64,000 bases of DNA from assembly GCF_007904085.1 (NCBI RefSeq), contig NZ_CP042326.1, positions 2,418,001-2,482,000 on the forward strand. Direction: 5' to 3'. The translations under genes were made by a program, and so were the position numbers. Shown here piece after piece: positions 1 through 6,843 of the stretch; the first letter of the stretch is position 1; every line of letters starts with the position of its first letter. The notes beneath the pieces were generated by a model that searched no databases, was not told the DNA's origin, and saw nothing but the letters and a program-made list of their open reading frames with translations. The stretch is from Euhalothece natronophila Z-M001 (GTDB lineage: Bacteria; Cyanobacteriota; Cyanobacteriia; Cyanobacteriales; Rubidibacteraceae).

Positions 1-117
1 AGCCTTGAAACCTACTTAAAAGAATACTTCTCACGGATTATGAAGAAATTAAAAGAGATTAATTACGAAAAAGAAAAAAGCAAGAAAAAGAAAACTCCCT
101 TTAAATCTCAGTCTTAA
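1..117 (+). CDS. C-terminal end of an unidentified gene
   Basis: An open frame enters from the left edge and ends at TAA (115-117), followed at once by TGA. The 38 visible residues are strongly basic: a helix-like stretch followed by a lysine-rich tail (EKEKSKKKKTPFKSQS). Such tails are common on cytoplasmic or RNA/DNA-contacting proteins, but no family can be named from so little. It reads in the same direction as nadK, about 80 bp upstream of it, so it may share transcription with it. Confidence 0.6.
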   Translation, partial: SLETYLKEYFSRIMKKLKEINYEKEKSKKKKTPFKSQS

Positions 118-195
118 TGAATTCTTTTGCCTTACGATACAATCAGAAGAACATTCTTGTATTCATAATAAAATTCTAAAAACGGATTAGTAGTC

Positions 196-1053
196 GTGCC
201 GAAAATAGGCATTATTTATAACGATAATAAACCAGTTGCTTACCAAACCGCTTGCCAAGTCCAAGAAAAACTCCAACAGGAAGGATGGGAAGTGGTACTC
301 GCCACAGGAGTGGGAGGTCTCTTAGGATATTCCAGTCCTGAAACTCCTGTGTGTCATACGCCCATGGACAAGTTAACCCCTCCAGGCTTTGATGAAACAA
401 TCAAGTTCTGCTTAGTCTTAGGGGGTGATGGTACTGTCTTGTCTGCGTTCCGACAGTTAGCTCCCTATAATATCCCTTTATTAACTGTTAATACAGGACA
501 CATGGGCTTTTTAACAGAAACTTACTTGAATCAACTTTTTCCTGCTTTGGAGGAAGTATTAGCAGGAAATTACCATGTGGAAGAACGCTCAATGATTACT
601 GTAAAAGTAATGCGAGGAGAGCGTTTGCAGTGGGAGGCTTTATGCTTAAATGAAATGGTGCTTCACCGGGAGCCTATGACAAGTATGTGTCATTTTGAGG
701 TAACTGTTGGGCATCATGCCCCTGTAGATATTGCAGCTGATGGGATCATTGTTTCTACTCCCACTGGTTCTACCGCTTATTCTTTGAGTTCTGGTGGTCC
801 GGTGGTAACCCCCAATGTCCCTGTGTTGCAATTAGTTCCGATTTGTCCTCATTCTCTTGCTTCACGGGCTTTAGTTTTTTCCGATCAAGAACTGATTACC
901 ATTCATTCTGCTAGTGAAGAACATCAGTTAGTGATGGTGGTAGATGGTAACGGGGGTTGTTATGTACAACCGAAAGATCTCGTTTATGTTGCAAAAGCAA
1001 ACTACTCGGCGTATTTTATTCGTCTGGAACGTCCAGAATTTTCCGTGTCTTAA
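196..1053 (+). CDS. nadK: NAD kinase
   Basis: Phosphorylates NAD to NADP in the cytoplasm, supplying the electron carrier of photosynthesis. The 285-residue product has the family landmarks: GGDGT at 76-80 (phosphate binding and catalytic Asp), TGHMGFL near 100-106, an Asn-Glu pair at 152-153, and the glycine-rich [20 protein letters not shown] block at 182-201. Length is within the usual range. The start is a GTG; no strong ribosome binding site is visible. It is followed after 91 bp by an NblR-like regulator on the same strand, so co-transcription is possible. Cyanobacteria usually carry two NAD kinases; which paralogue this is cannot be decided here. Confidence 0.95.
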   Translation: MPKIGIIYNDNKPVAYQTACQVQEKLQQEGWEVVLATGVGGLLGYSSPETPVCHTPMDKLTPPGFDETIKFCLVLGGDGTVLSAFRQLAPYNIPLLTVNTGHMGFLTETYLNQLFPALEEVLAGNYHVEERSMITVKVMRGERLQWEALCLNEMVLHREPMTSMCHFEVTVGHHAPVDIAADGIIVSTPTGSTAYSLSSGGPVVTPNVPVLQLVPICPHSLASRALVFSDQELITIHSASEEHQLVMVVDGNGGCYVQPKDLVYVAKANYSAYFIRLERPEFSVS

Positions 1054-1144
1054 GAGAAAAACTCGGCTGGGGATTACCCCATATCGCCAAACCAACTTCT
1101 GTCGAGCTACCTTAAAAGTTAATTGCTCCTGGAGGGCTTCTGCT

Positions 1145-1813
1145 ATGTCGGTTTTACTCATTGAAAATGATCCTTACCTCGCTCAACAGGTGAATTTAGA
1201 TTTAACCCATGCCGGTTATACGGTAACAGTGGTTTCTAACCCTGAACAAGGAGAACCCTATTTTAAAGAGTTACAGCCATCGCTGGTAGTAATCGATCAA
1301 GCACAATTTGGGGAGAAAGGTTTAAAGCTGTGTCGCCAAATTCGAGGAAATAATAACCCAGTATTGATTTTACTGTTTATGAATCAGGATCAATTGCGCG
1401 ATCGCGTAGCTTGTCTCGAAGCGGGTGCAGATGATTATACCTTACTTCCCTATAAAACGGAGCAATTTCTAGAGTTAATAAAACTGTATCTTCAACCCTC
1501 AACAAAAACTCCAGAGCAACTGCATTTTAGCGATTTAGTATTAGATTTATCTCACCGTTGTGTTTATTGTAATGGAAGAAAAATTGAGCTTACAGTTAAA
1601 GAGTTTGATCTGCTTAAGTATTTAATGTCTCATCCTGGAGAAGTTCTCACCCGTGAACAAATTTTAGAAAATGTTTGGGAAGATAATAATGGTGGTGAAT
1701 CTAATGTAATTGAAGTTTATATTCGTTATTTGCGCTTAAAAATTGAACAAGAAGGACATAAACGTTTAATTCAAACTGTTCGTGGCGTGGGTTATGTGCT
1801 AAGAGAAGGATAA
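1145..1813 (+). CDS. nblR: OmpR-family response regulator, NblR-like with an atypical receiver
   Basis: 222 residues: receiver domain (about 1-115) and C-terminal winged-helix DNA-binding domain (about 125-222, ending TVRGVGYVLREG). The receiver keeps the acidic pair (END, 7-9) and the phospho-acceptor Asp51 (LVVID). The usual Ser/Thr switch position reads LLFMN, and the conserved Lys-Pro is replaced by LLPYKTEQF. Such a degenerate receiver is typical of NblR, which drives phycobilisome degradation and stress survival and works without classic phosphorylation. Adjacency to NAD kinase fits that assignment from memory, but orthology needs a tree. The ATG at 1145 is chosen because the longer frame only adds sequence reading through the end of nadK. 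No histidine kinase lies nearby. Confidence 0.75.
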   Translation: MSVLLIENDPYLAQQVNLDLTHAGYTVTVVSNPEQGEPYFKELQPSLVVIDQAQFGEKGLKLCRQIRGNNNPVLILLFMNQDQLRDRVACLEAGADDYTLLPYKTEQFLELIKLYLQPSTKTPEQLHFSDLVLDLSHRCVYCNGRKIELTVKEFDLLKYLMSHPGEVLTREQILENVWEDNNGGESNVIEVYIRYLRLKIEQEGHKRLIQTVRGVGYVLREG

Positions 1814-1860
1814 ATATTTTTCTCCTTCGTTGTTTGTAAACCAATGACCATTTTATTAAA

Positions 1861-1905
1861 GCGCGATCGCGCTTCTCTCACATTATTCTTGCAACACGTG
1901 ATCGC
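1861..1905. repeat. HIP1-based intergenic module, copy 1
   Basis: A GCGCGATCGCGC palindrome, then a pyrimidine-rich stretch beginning TTCTCTCA, then a second GATCGC core about 25-30 bp on. The same layout recurs in other gaps between small genes of this island. Confidence 0.4.
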
Positions 1906-1946
1906 ATTTATTCTATCCTGCTCGCTTCGCCAGCATCAGGATTTTG

Positions 1947-2261
1947 TTACCGAAATTTTAATCGATACTGATTGCAGACCTTTTGCTGTTGAGGAGTCAT
2001 TTCTTGATAACGATGAATAAAGTCAGCCTCAGCCCGTTCGATCATTTCTTGTACCGTGTTAGAAGACGTATAAATCATTGCTTCTAAGACGCTTGTCGTT
2101 AAGGCGTTGATATCATCACTGGGTTTCGCATTTTCAGCAACATTAGCCATAATTTCTTCTAGAGAAAAAAGGTAAGCATCAGGATAATTTTGTTTTGTCG
2201 CCTCCACATATTGAGTGTGTAATGCTTGCAGTGTTGTTGTTCTTTCTGTTGTTAATACCAT
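1947..2261 (-). CDS. Conserved-looking hypothetical protein
   Basis: 104 residues, soluble, mostly helical, acidic in the middle (NVAENAKPSDDINALT), with a basic end (YRLKFR). No family recognised. It begins at an ATG and is isolated, with about 130 bp to the regulator and 230 bp to the next TA pair. Its size, strand and HIP1-rich surroundings match the accessory genes that follow. It could be a stand-alone partner of a lost toxin, but nothing in the sequence shows that. Confidence 0.55.
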   Translation of the reverse strand: MVLTTERTTTLQALHTQYVEATKQNYPDAYLFSLEEIMANVAENAKPSDDINALTTSVLEAMIYTSSNTVQEMIERAEADFIHRYQEMTPQQQKVCNQYRLKFR

Positions 2262-2394
2262 ATAGTCTTTGTTTTAGCTCTCAATACCTTTAGGTTACTG
2301 ATTGTTAAGTTAAGTTACTGTTTACTGTGAACTTTGTGTTTTTACTGGACTTATTATCTACTCTATGATATAGACGAAAATACGGAATCTTCCG

Positions 2395-2434
2395 AAGCGC
2401 GATCGCGCTTCCTTCCCTTTCCAAAACGGCGATC
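2395..2434. repeat. HIP1-based intergenic module, copy 2
   Basis: GCGCGATCGCGC followed by a pyrimidine run (TTCCTTCCCTTTCC), an A-rich spacer (AAAAC) and a second GGCGATC core. Same layout as the other copies in gaps of this TA island. Confidence 0.45.
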
Positions 2435-2493
2435 ATCTCCATTCACTTCGCATTAGTTATTATTTAAGTGCTAGATTTTGACAAACTTCATGC

Positions 2494-2766
2494 TTATAAA
2501 TTTTTCAACAATTTATCATATTCGCTATGTGAGCCAATCCAAAACCAAACGATTGTATCTGATGTTTTTAGCACTCCGACAGCCCGCCAACCGATTCCGA
2601 CTCTGATCGAATACAAAGGTTCTTGAGTATTGAGTTTCTTGAATTCTAAACTAGGATGTGTTGGGTTATCCTTCCAGAGTTTATAATTCTTCCGTGCCGT
2701 CTGTTTAACTCCATCGGGTAATTGAGCAAAACGTTGGACGAAATCATTAGTTAGTTCGGACTTCAT
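2494..2766 (-). CDS. RelE/ParE-superfamily toxin-like protein
   Basis: 90 residues with the compact RelE/HigB-like pattern: an N-terminal helix (FVQRFAQLPDGVKQTARKNYKLW), a short basic linker, then alternating strands (YSIRVGIGWRAVGVLKTSDTIVWFWIGSH). RelE-like toxins cleave mRNA on the ribosome and ParE-like ones poison gyrase; the motifs here do not separate the two. Its start overlaps the end of the upstream 73-aa gene in an ATGA arrangement (2763-2766), which is the normal coupling of an antitoxin-first TA operon. Confidence 0.7.
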   Translation of the reverse strand: MKSELTNDFVQRFAQLPDGVKQTARKNYKLWKDNPTHPSLEFKKLNTQEPLYSIRVGIGWRAVGVLKTSDTIVWFWIGSHSEYDKLLKNL

Positions 2767-2984
2767 AGTTCATCAAAGCCCATTTCATTAGTTTTCCCCT
2801 CCCAAGAATCATTTAAGGCTTGACGGGCTAATTCATCTAGAGAGGAACTTTGAGGTTGAGATAAGATCTTTTGCCATTTAAGCTCGCTTTCAATATCTTC
2901 AATCATTTTTTGAGCGAGTTCATTTTGAAGATGTTCTGGCAAATTTTGGGCTTTATTAAAGGCTTCTATTAATAAATTAGTCAT
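2763..2984 (-). CDS. Antitoxin partner of the RelE/ParE-like toxin
   Basis: 73 residues: an amphipathic helical N-terminus (IEAFNKAQNLPEHLQNELAQ) and a C-terminal half (LDELARQALNDSWEGKTNEMGFDEL) matching the style of cyanobacterial antitoxins that wrap around RelE-type toxins. The first gene of the pair, it overlaps the toxin start by 4 bp. The role is inferred from gene order, overlap and composition rather than from a diagnostic DNA-binding motif. Confidence 0.65.
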   Translation of the reverse strand: MTNLLIEAFNKAQNLPEHLQNELAQKMIEDIESELKWQKILSQPQSSSLDELARQALNDSWEGKTNEMGFDEL

Positions 2985-3026
2985 TTTTGTCTAGCAATTA
3001 AAAGCATCTCTTATCTTTCTTGATCA

Positions 3027-3065
3027 TATCGCGCATTTCTTCCCCTTCCTCAAACAGCGATCGCC
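3027..3065. repeat. HIP1-based intergenic module, copy 3
   Basis: ATCGCGC, then a pyrimidine-rich run (ATTTCTTCCCCTTCC), TCAAAC and GCGATCGCC. It follows the same two-core plan as the copies near 2.4, 3.75 and 5.1 kb. Confidence 0.45.
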
Positions 3066-3111
3066 GTAGGCAAGTAGCTTCCCTACATCGCGCTCTCTAC
3101 TTCACATCAAC

Positions 3112-3498
3112 CTAGCAAGTTTGAACTCCTGAATAGTTAAGAATTTTTTGATCTTGAGTTAATAAAGGACAGTTGTTCACTTTAGCGGTTGCTACTATAA
3201 TTTGATCGGCAGGATCAGCATGAAAGCCAATTAATTGAGTGGAAGCGGTAATAATGGGAAGAGTTAAATGTAATAGGTTAACTTGAGATGATGCTAAAGC
3301 GAGTTCTAACCATTCCTCAACCGAACAATTAAATTTGATTCGATTTTTTTCAACTAATTTCGCAACTTCCCAACAAGAAATTATACTAAGTCCTAACTGA
3401 TTGGGGTTATTTTGTTGAATCAGCTTCAGGTTTTGTTCTTTTAACTTAGGATTCCCATCAAGCCACCAAATCCAAATGTGAGTATCTAGCAGAATCAT
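3112..3498 (-). CDS. PIN-domain toxin, VapC family
   Basis: A 128-residue PIN ribonuclease. VapC toxins cut specific RNAs, often tRNA or rRNA, unless bound by the cognate antitoxin. Acidic active-site residues are all present: Asp5 in MILLDTH, Glu44 in SCWEVAK, Asp95/Asp98 in ADPADQ, and Asp116 in TQDQKI. The start chosen (ATG, 3496-3498) gives an ATGA overlap with the antitoxin stop; a start five codons upstream would overlap it by 19 bp and is less likely. Length is normal for the family, so the toxin is probably intact. Confidence 0.88.
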   Translation of the reverse strand: MILLDTHIWIWWLDGNPKLKEQNLKLIQQNNPNQLGLSIISCWEVAKLVEKNRIKFNCSVEEWLELALASSQVNLLHLTLPIITASTQLIGFHADPADQIIVATAKVNNCPLLTQDQKILNYSGVQTC

Positions 3499-3713
3499 TT
3501 TAAGACTTCCCAATCTTCTTCTGCTACAGGTTCATTAGGCTGGTGGTAATAAATCACTGAACCCTTTAAGGATTGAATCTTATTGGATGACTCGGGAGAG
3601 TTGATGTTTTTAGTTTGTTCTAGTTCTTCTAAAATAATTGTTGCAATCCGATCGCGCTCTGATGGTGGCAGTTGTTTGACTTGTTCAATTAGAGATTCCA
3701 ATAATTCTGTCAT
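3495..3713 (-). CDS. Antitoxin of the VapC pair
   Basis: 72 residues. The N-terminal half is a helix of the DUF2281-like type (LLESLIEQVKQLPPSERDRIATIILEEL broken across positions 4-31), and the C-terminal half (SLKGSVIYYHQPNEPVAEEDWEVLK, positions 48-72) resembles the toxin-binding tails of VapB-type antitoxins. It precedes vapC and overlaps it by 4 bp. The exact antitoxin family is uncertain; the pairing is well supported by the gene order. Confidence 0.75.
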   Translation of the reverse strand: MTELLESLIEQVKQLPPSERDRIATIILEELEQTKNINSPESSNKIQSLKGSVIYYHQPNEPVAEEDWEVLK

Positions 3714-3750
3714 TTGAGTTTTTTAGTCAACGAACTATATCAATTTTATC

Positions 3751-3789
3751 AAAGCGCGATCGCGCATTCCTCTTCTTCCAAAAAGCGCA
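3751..3789. repeat. HIP1-based intergenic module, copy 4
   Basis: GCGCGATCGCGC, then ATTCCTCTTCTTCC, AAAAA and GCGC. Same plan as the modules near 2.4 and 3.0 kb; the second core is reduced. Confidence 0.45.
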
Positions 3790-3821
3790 ATAAATATAAA
3801 CTTAAGTAGCTTTCACCATGC

Positions 3822-4097
3822 GTGAAAATACAATTAGAATTATTAGTGCAAGGAAGGCAAACCGTCGTGAGCAGAAAAGATACTGGAAACAAAAACAAAA
3901 GGAAACTGACTCCTGAATTGGCAAGGCTTGATAGTCAAACGGATTGGGAACGATTAGAGAAGATGAGTGATGAAGAAGCGACTCAAAATGCTTTAGATGA
4001 TCCTGACAATTTGCCTCTAGAAGAAAATACTCAAGGCTGGGAAGTCCCATCAGGTAAAGTGTTAGGATTAAACTTTTTTCCTGAAGAAGAAATGTAA
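3822..4097 (+). CDS. Small acidic protein, antitoxin-like, apparently orphan
   Basis: 91 residues from a GTG start. It opens with two short strands (MKIQLELLVQ), then a basic stretch (RKDTGNKNKRK) and an acidic region containing TDWERLEKMSDEEATQNAL, a motif seen in many small cyanobacterial antitoxin-like proteins that pair with BrnT- or RelE-type toxins. No toxin gene lies next to it on the same strand, so it may be a leftover or a free-standing regulator. It is one of the few plus-strand genes in this island. The frame on the opposite strand over the same bases shows no family signal and was discarded. Confidence 0.45.
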   Translation: MKIQLELLVQGRQTVVSRKDTGNKNKRKLTPELARLDSQTDWERLEKMSDEEATQNALDDPDNLPLEENTQGWEVPSGKVLGLNFFPEEEM

Positions 4098-4144
4098 TGC
4101 TCAACGCGATCGCGCCTTATCTGGACGACTAAAGAAGACTAATG

Positions 4145-4528
4145 TTACATGACGTTGACTGGATACGCACGGACTGCTGTATCTACTGTCGCAATGGTCA
4201 AACCGTTTTGTAATGCTTGGCAGATCAACATCCTGTCAAATGGATCGCGATGTAATGTTGGCAGTTTAGCCAGTTGAAGCACACTACTTTCATTAAGGTC
4301 AAGACTGGCAATTTGATGCAGATCGCGCTGTTTGGGTAAATAAGTTTCAGGATGCTCCGGCAAAGGTAGCTTGCCCAACTGGTACTTGACAATTGCTTCC
4401 CAGACTGAAATTGCACTCAGGTAAACCTCATTGTCTGGATCGCGAATTGCATCCCGAACATCTTTTGACAACCGGGTATCGCCACTGATAAACCATAGAA
4501 AGATGTGTGTATCTAGCAGAATCCTCAT
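4145..4528 (-). CDS. PIN-domain toxin, VapC family (second module)
   Basis: A 127-residue PIN domain with all acidic positions: Asp6 in LLDTHIF, Glu44 in SVWEAIVK, Asp95/Asp98 in HRDPFDRM, Asp116 in ATVDTAV. The HRDPFDRML motif is characteristic of the VapC subgroup that pairs with Phd/YefM-type antitoxins, which is what lies upstream. It overlaps the antitoxin by 4 bp (4525-4528). Length is normal and no disruption is seen. It differs clearly from the PIN protein at 3112-3498, so the two modules are independent arrivals rather than a duplication. Confidence 0.9.
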   Translation of the reverse strand: MRILLDTHIFLWFISGDTRLSKDVRDAIRDPDNEVYLSAISVWEAIVKYQLGKLPLPEHPETYLPKQRDLHQIASLDLNESSVLQLAKLPTLHRDPFDRMLICQALQNGLTIATVDTAVRAYPVNVM

Positions 4529-4761
4529 TTACCCTCGAATGCATCGAGAATATCTTCTGGCAATGGAGAATCAAAATCATCTGGCACAGTAAACTCCCCT
4601 GCACATAATCCAAACGGTCGTAATGACTTATTCGTATTAATTGGTCTCAGTTCAGCGATCGCTTTATCTGCTTGAAGAATCACAATGGTTTCACCTGCCT
4701 CCACTTGGCGCAGATACTTTGAAGGATCGAGCTGAATTTCATCGATTGTCACACTTAGCAT
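4525..4761 (-). CDS. Phd/YefM-type antitoxin of the second VapC module
   Basis: 78 residues. The N-terminal half fits the Phd/YefM DNA-binding fold: MLSVTIDEIQLDPSKYLRQV, then GETIVILQADKAIAELRPI. The C-terminal part (GEFTVPDDFDSPLPEDILDAFEG) is the acidic toxin-neutralising tail usual for partners of VapC. As in related operons it probably binds its own promoter, with the toxin as co-repressor; this is family knowledge, and no operator was identified. Confidence 0.88.
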   Translation of the reverse strand: MLSVTIDEIQLDPSKYLRQVEAGETIVILQADKAIAELRPINTNKSLRPFGLCAGEFTVPDDFDSPLPEDILDAFEGK

Positions 4762-4920
4762 AAAAAAGCCTCAGTATAAGTGCAAGGGATAATCCTCTTC
4801 CTGATTCAATTGTAAATGATGGGTCGTATGTTCCCATTGGGAAGAGACTCGCAATGTTCAAAAAGCCACTGTGGATTGGAATTTTTCTGCGTCTGTTAAT
4901 CAGTCATTGTTGTCTAGCAA

Positions 4921-5100
4921 TTAATTGAAGCTAGAGAAGACATTTCAGAAGTGGCTAAAGAAGCTAATATTTCTCAGGAAGAATTAAAGCGTTTTCTCAG
5001 TAAAGAAGATAATCCTAATTTTATGACGCTTACTTCTATTCTCAAGGCAGTTGGGTTAACAATTGACTTTAAACCCTCAGTATCTGTTAATCAAGACTAG
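4921..5100 (+). pseudogene. 5'-truncated HigA-like antitoxin remnant
   Basis: An open frame of 59 codons ends at TAG (5098-5100) and reads as the C-terminal part of a HigA/XRE-like antitoxin: an EAREDISEVAKEANISQEEL helix-turn-helix region, then a KEDNPNFMTLTSILKAVGL segment. There is a stop in the same frame just upstream (4915-4917) and no start codon in a sensible place. The toxin and the first part of the antitoxin are missing from the preceding 150 bp. It is therefore read as the tail of a decayed module. Restart at an internal codon cannot be excluded. Confidence 0.5.
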
Positions 5101-5111
5101 ATGCGTTTCCT

Positions 5112-5156
5112 AATCGCGCCTCCATCTCCATTTCACACAAACAGCGATCGCGCTTT
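5112..5156. repeat. HIP1-based intergenic module, copy 5
   Basis: ATCGCGC, a pyrimidine-rich run (CTCCATCTCCATTTC), ACACAAAC and GCGATCGCGC. It follows the plan of the other copies between small genes in this island. Confidence 0.4.
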
Positions 5157-5159
5157 CAA

Positions 5160-5363
5160 CTAATTAGTTTTGTCTGAATTTTCTATGAGTTCCTGTAATT
5201 TTTTCTTCTCTTCAGATAGAGTAAGATTAGCATCAAAATAAATCGCATTTGGACGGGGACGACTGGTAAATTCTTTCCAAGCCTCCTGATCATTTCTATT
5301 AGCCAAGACATAAGACCTTAATTCAGAAAGACTCATTTGAGTGAAATTAGGTTTCTGTGACAT
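5160..5363 (-). CDS. DUF6887-like small protein
   Basis: 67 residues beginning MSQKPNFTQMSLSELRSYVLANRND. This opening matches, from memory, a widespread cyanobacterial small-protein family (MT.KPNF..MS..ELR.YVLAHRDD..A) found in TA-like gene pairs of unknown function. GGAGGT directly precedes two consecutive ATG codons; the second is chosen because it leaves 3 bp of spacing, and the first is possible. A usual partner gene of the DUF6888 type is not seen beside it. The function is unknown. Confidence 0.6.
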   Translation of the reverse strand: MSQKPNFTQMSLSELRSYVLANRNDQEAWKEFTSRPRPNAIYFDANLTLSEEKKKLQELIENSDKTN

Positions 5364-5389
5364 CATACCTCCATTGCCCTGTTTCAAAA

Positions 5390-5533
5390 TTAGGGTTCAT
5401 TTTTAGGCCGAAGCGACAATGTTGCTTGGTGCAATGCTTCTATGAATTCACTAAAGCGCGCTCTTGCATTTTGAGCGATTTCCTTTTTTGGAAATACAGG
5501 CTCTTCCCGTGGAACACTCTTTTGGTTGAGCAT
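5390..5533 (-). CDS. Short hypothetical frame next to the IS end
   Basis: 47 residues (MLNQKSVPREEPVFPKKE... to SLRPKNEP). The frame stays open further upstream into the insertion sequence, but those residues are IS-encoded or flank and do not look like protein. The segment has reasonable amino-acid composition, and it lies 3 bp past the TTG alternative start of the DUF6887-like gene, so it might form an operon with it. No family recognised. Confidence 0.3.
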   Translation of the reverse strand: MLNQKSVPREEPVFPKKEIAQNARARFSEFIEALHQATLSLRPKNEP

Positions 5534-5616
5534 CCCGAGCAAAGGAGACACGTGTATTATTCTGTGCCGGTAATGAATGTATGATTTAAGGGATTTGCAA
5601 TAAAAAAGGATACCCA

Positions 5617-6818
5617 TCAGAACGAACCAACAGTAACTGACCATTTGGGCAAAGATTCTGAAGGATGCCAATCAACTCGATAGTCTGCTAAAGACTCAGG
5701 GTCAACTTTGACACCAGTTTGATAAAGCTTAGTGACATGGTGAACCACAGGCTGAGAACCTTTCCAACTCATCTTACTTGCCCATCTCAGAGCCGTGTCA
5801 ATAGAGTCCAGAATCGCTCCGTTCCAGAATTGTTCAAGGGCAGCCCAACAACGCTCAATGGGATTGTATTTACTATGATAGGGAGGATAGTAAATTAAGC
5901 GAATCTGGAGCTGGTAATGACGAGAAAATTCTACAATCCTTTTGATGAACTGAGTGCGATTGGAACGGGTAGCACTGCCGCCATCCAAGTTAATGGCTAA
6001 GGTGTTAACCTCGGGAAAGTTTCCTTGATTGCTTTTCCACCAGTGCTCTAGACAATCAACAATGAAATCTGAGGTTTCAGGGGACTCACTCATGTAAAGA
6101 GCTAAGTTGTCTGTACGGAGGTTAAGAATCCCAAAGGGAAGTAGAGTCGTGTGCCATTGAGTATCATGGTCATCGGCTTGAGGGGGAGCTTGGCGACGGT
6201 CTTTCCCACCCCGTGAGAGGTTTCCTAGTTTGACTTTGGCTTTCGAGTCAATTGAGATGCGTAAGACGGTTGGGTCATCATCGGCCGCTTGATTAGCTGT
6301 TGCCACTTGTTCAAAAATAGCATCAGTTTCAGGGATTTTCTTCAATGGCTTGGTTTTTAAGGTTTTTTTAAACGGTAGCCGAGGCGATTTAACATTGCTC
6401 CAATTGTTTGTCGGGTTGGTAATTGTTCATCGCTGTATCCTTTTTCCCTAATCAGAGCATTTCTCACCGCTTGAGCACTCATGCGGCTATACTGAAATGT
6501 GGTTTGGAATTTTGGGTCGGCTTGAGATTGTTCCTCTACTAGGTCGCGAATCTCCTTTCCTAAATTGGGCAAGTTTTCTTCGCTTTTTTTCCGACCCCGC
6601 TCCTGATACTTGTCCTGATAGGAGATTCCCCTTTCCAGATGGTCAAGACCTCTTTGAACACACACTCTCCCCCAACCCATTTGCCTTTCTGTCCGACGGG
6701 CTGAACCTTGAAAGTAGTCAAGGCACACCTGAGCGACAAACACTCGTTTTTTCTCTCCTGTTAATTTTCTCGCTGCATCTTTAAGAGTTCTTTTGAACTG
6801 TTCGTTTAACTCTTGCAT
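5617..6818 (-). CDS. ISAzo13-family transposase, two frames joined by predicted -1 frameshifting
   Basis: The N-terminal frame (6357-6818, 153 aa) holds a helix-turn-helix region and the sequence leading to NRLGYRLKK. The C-terminal frame (5617-6345 and upstream) holds the DDE nuclease: Asp in RISIDSKAKVK, Asp in LAINLDGGSATRSNRTQF, and Glu in YHSKYNPIERCWAALEQFW. At 6363-6369 an A7 run (A AAA AAA in the N-terminal frame) lets the ribosome slip back one base and read ...KKTLKTKPLKKIPETDAIF, restoring the family consensus. The fused product is about 400 residues, normal for the family. A loss-of-function frameshift is the alternative; the exact heptamer position and two otherwise clean frames favour programmed slippage. 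Confidence 0.75.
6363..6369 (-). other. A7 slippery site for -1 ribosomal frameshifting
   Basis: On the minus strand the transposase reads TTA AAA AAA CCT TAA. The heptamer A AAA AAA sits in the X XXY YYZ register with a stop four bases further on. Slippage by -1 joins the two transposase frames. No strong stimulatory hairpin was noticed downstream. Confidence 0.65.
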
Positions 6819-6843
6819 CCTCTTTTTACCAATATCATCTCTT

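Noticed and set aside
944-1144. N-terminal extension of the response regulator
   Set aside because: The extra residues overlap the nadK 3' end in another frame and have no family match; the receiver begins at 1145.
3802-4104. Minus-strand frame opposite the acidic small gene
   Set aside because: Composition is unlike protein families (Phe/Leu-rich shadow), and the plus-strand frame is the more plausible one.
4800-4920. A small transposase-like fragment (a DWNFSA-type stretch) upstream of the HigA remnant
   Set aside because: Only about 25 codons with weak resemblance and no start or ends; not enough support.
5534-5671. N-terminal extension of the short frame at 5390-5533
   Set aside because: It is made of insertion-sequence and junction bases, so it cannot be ancestral coding sequence.
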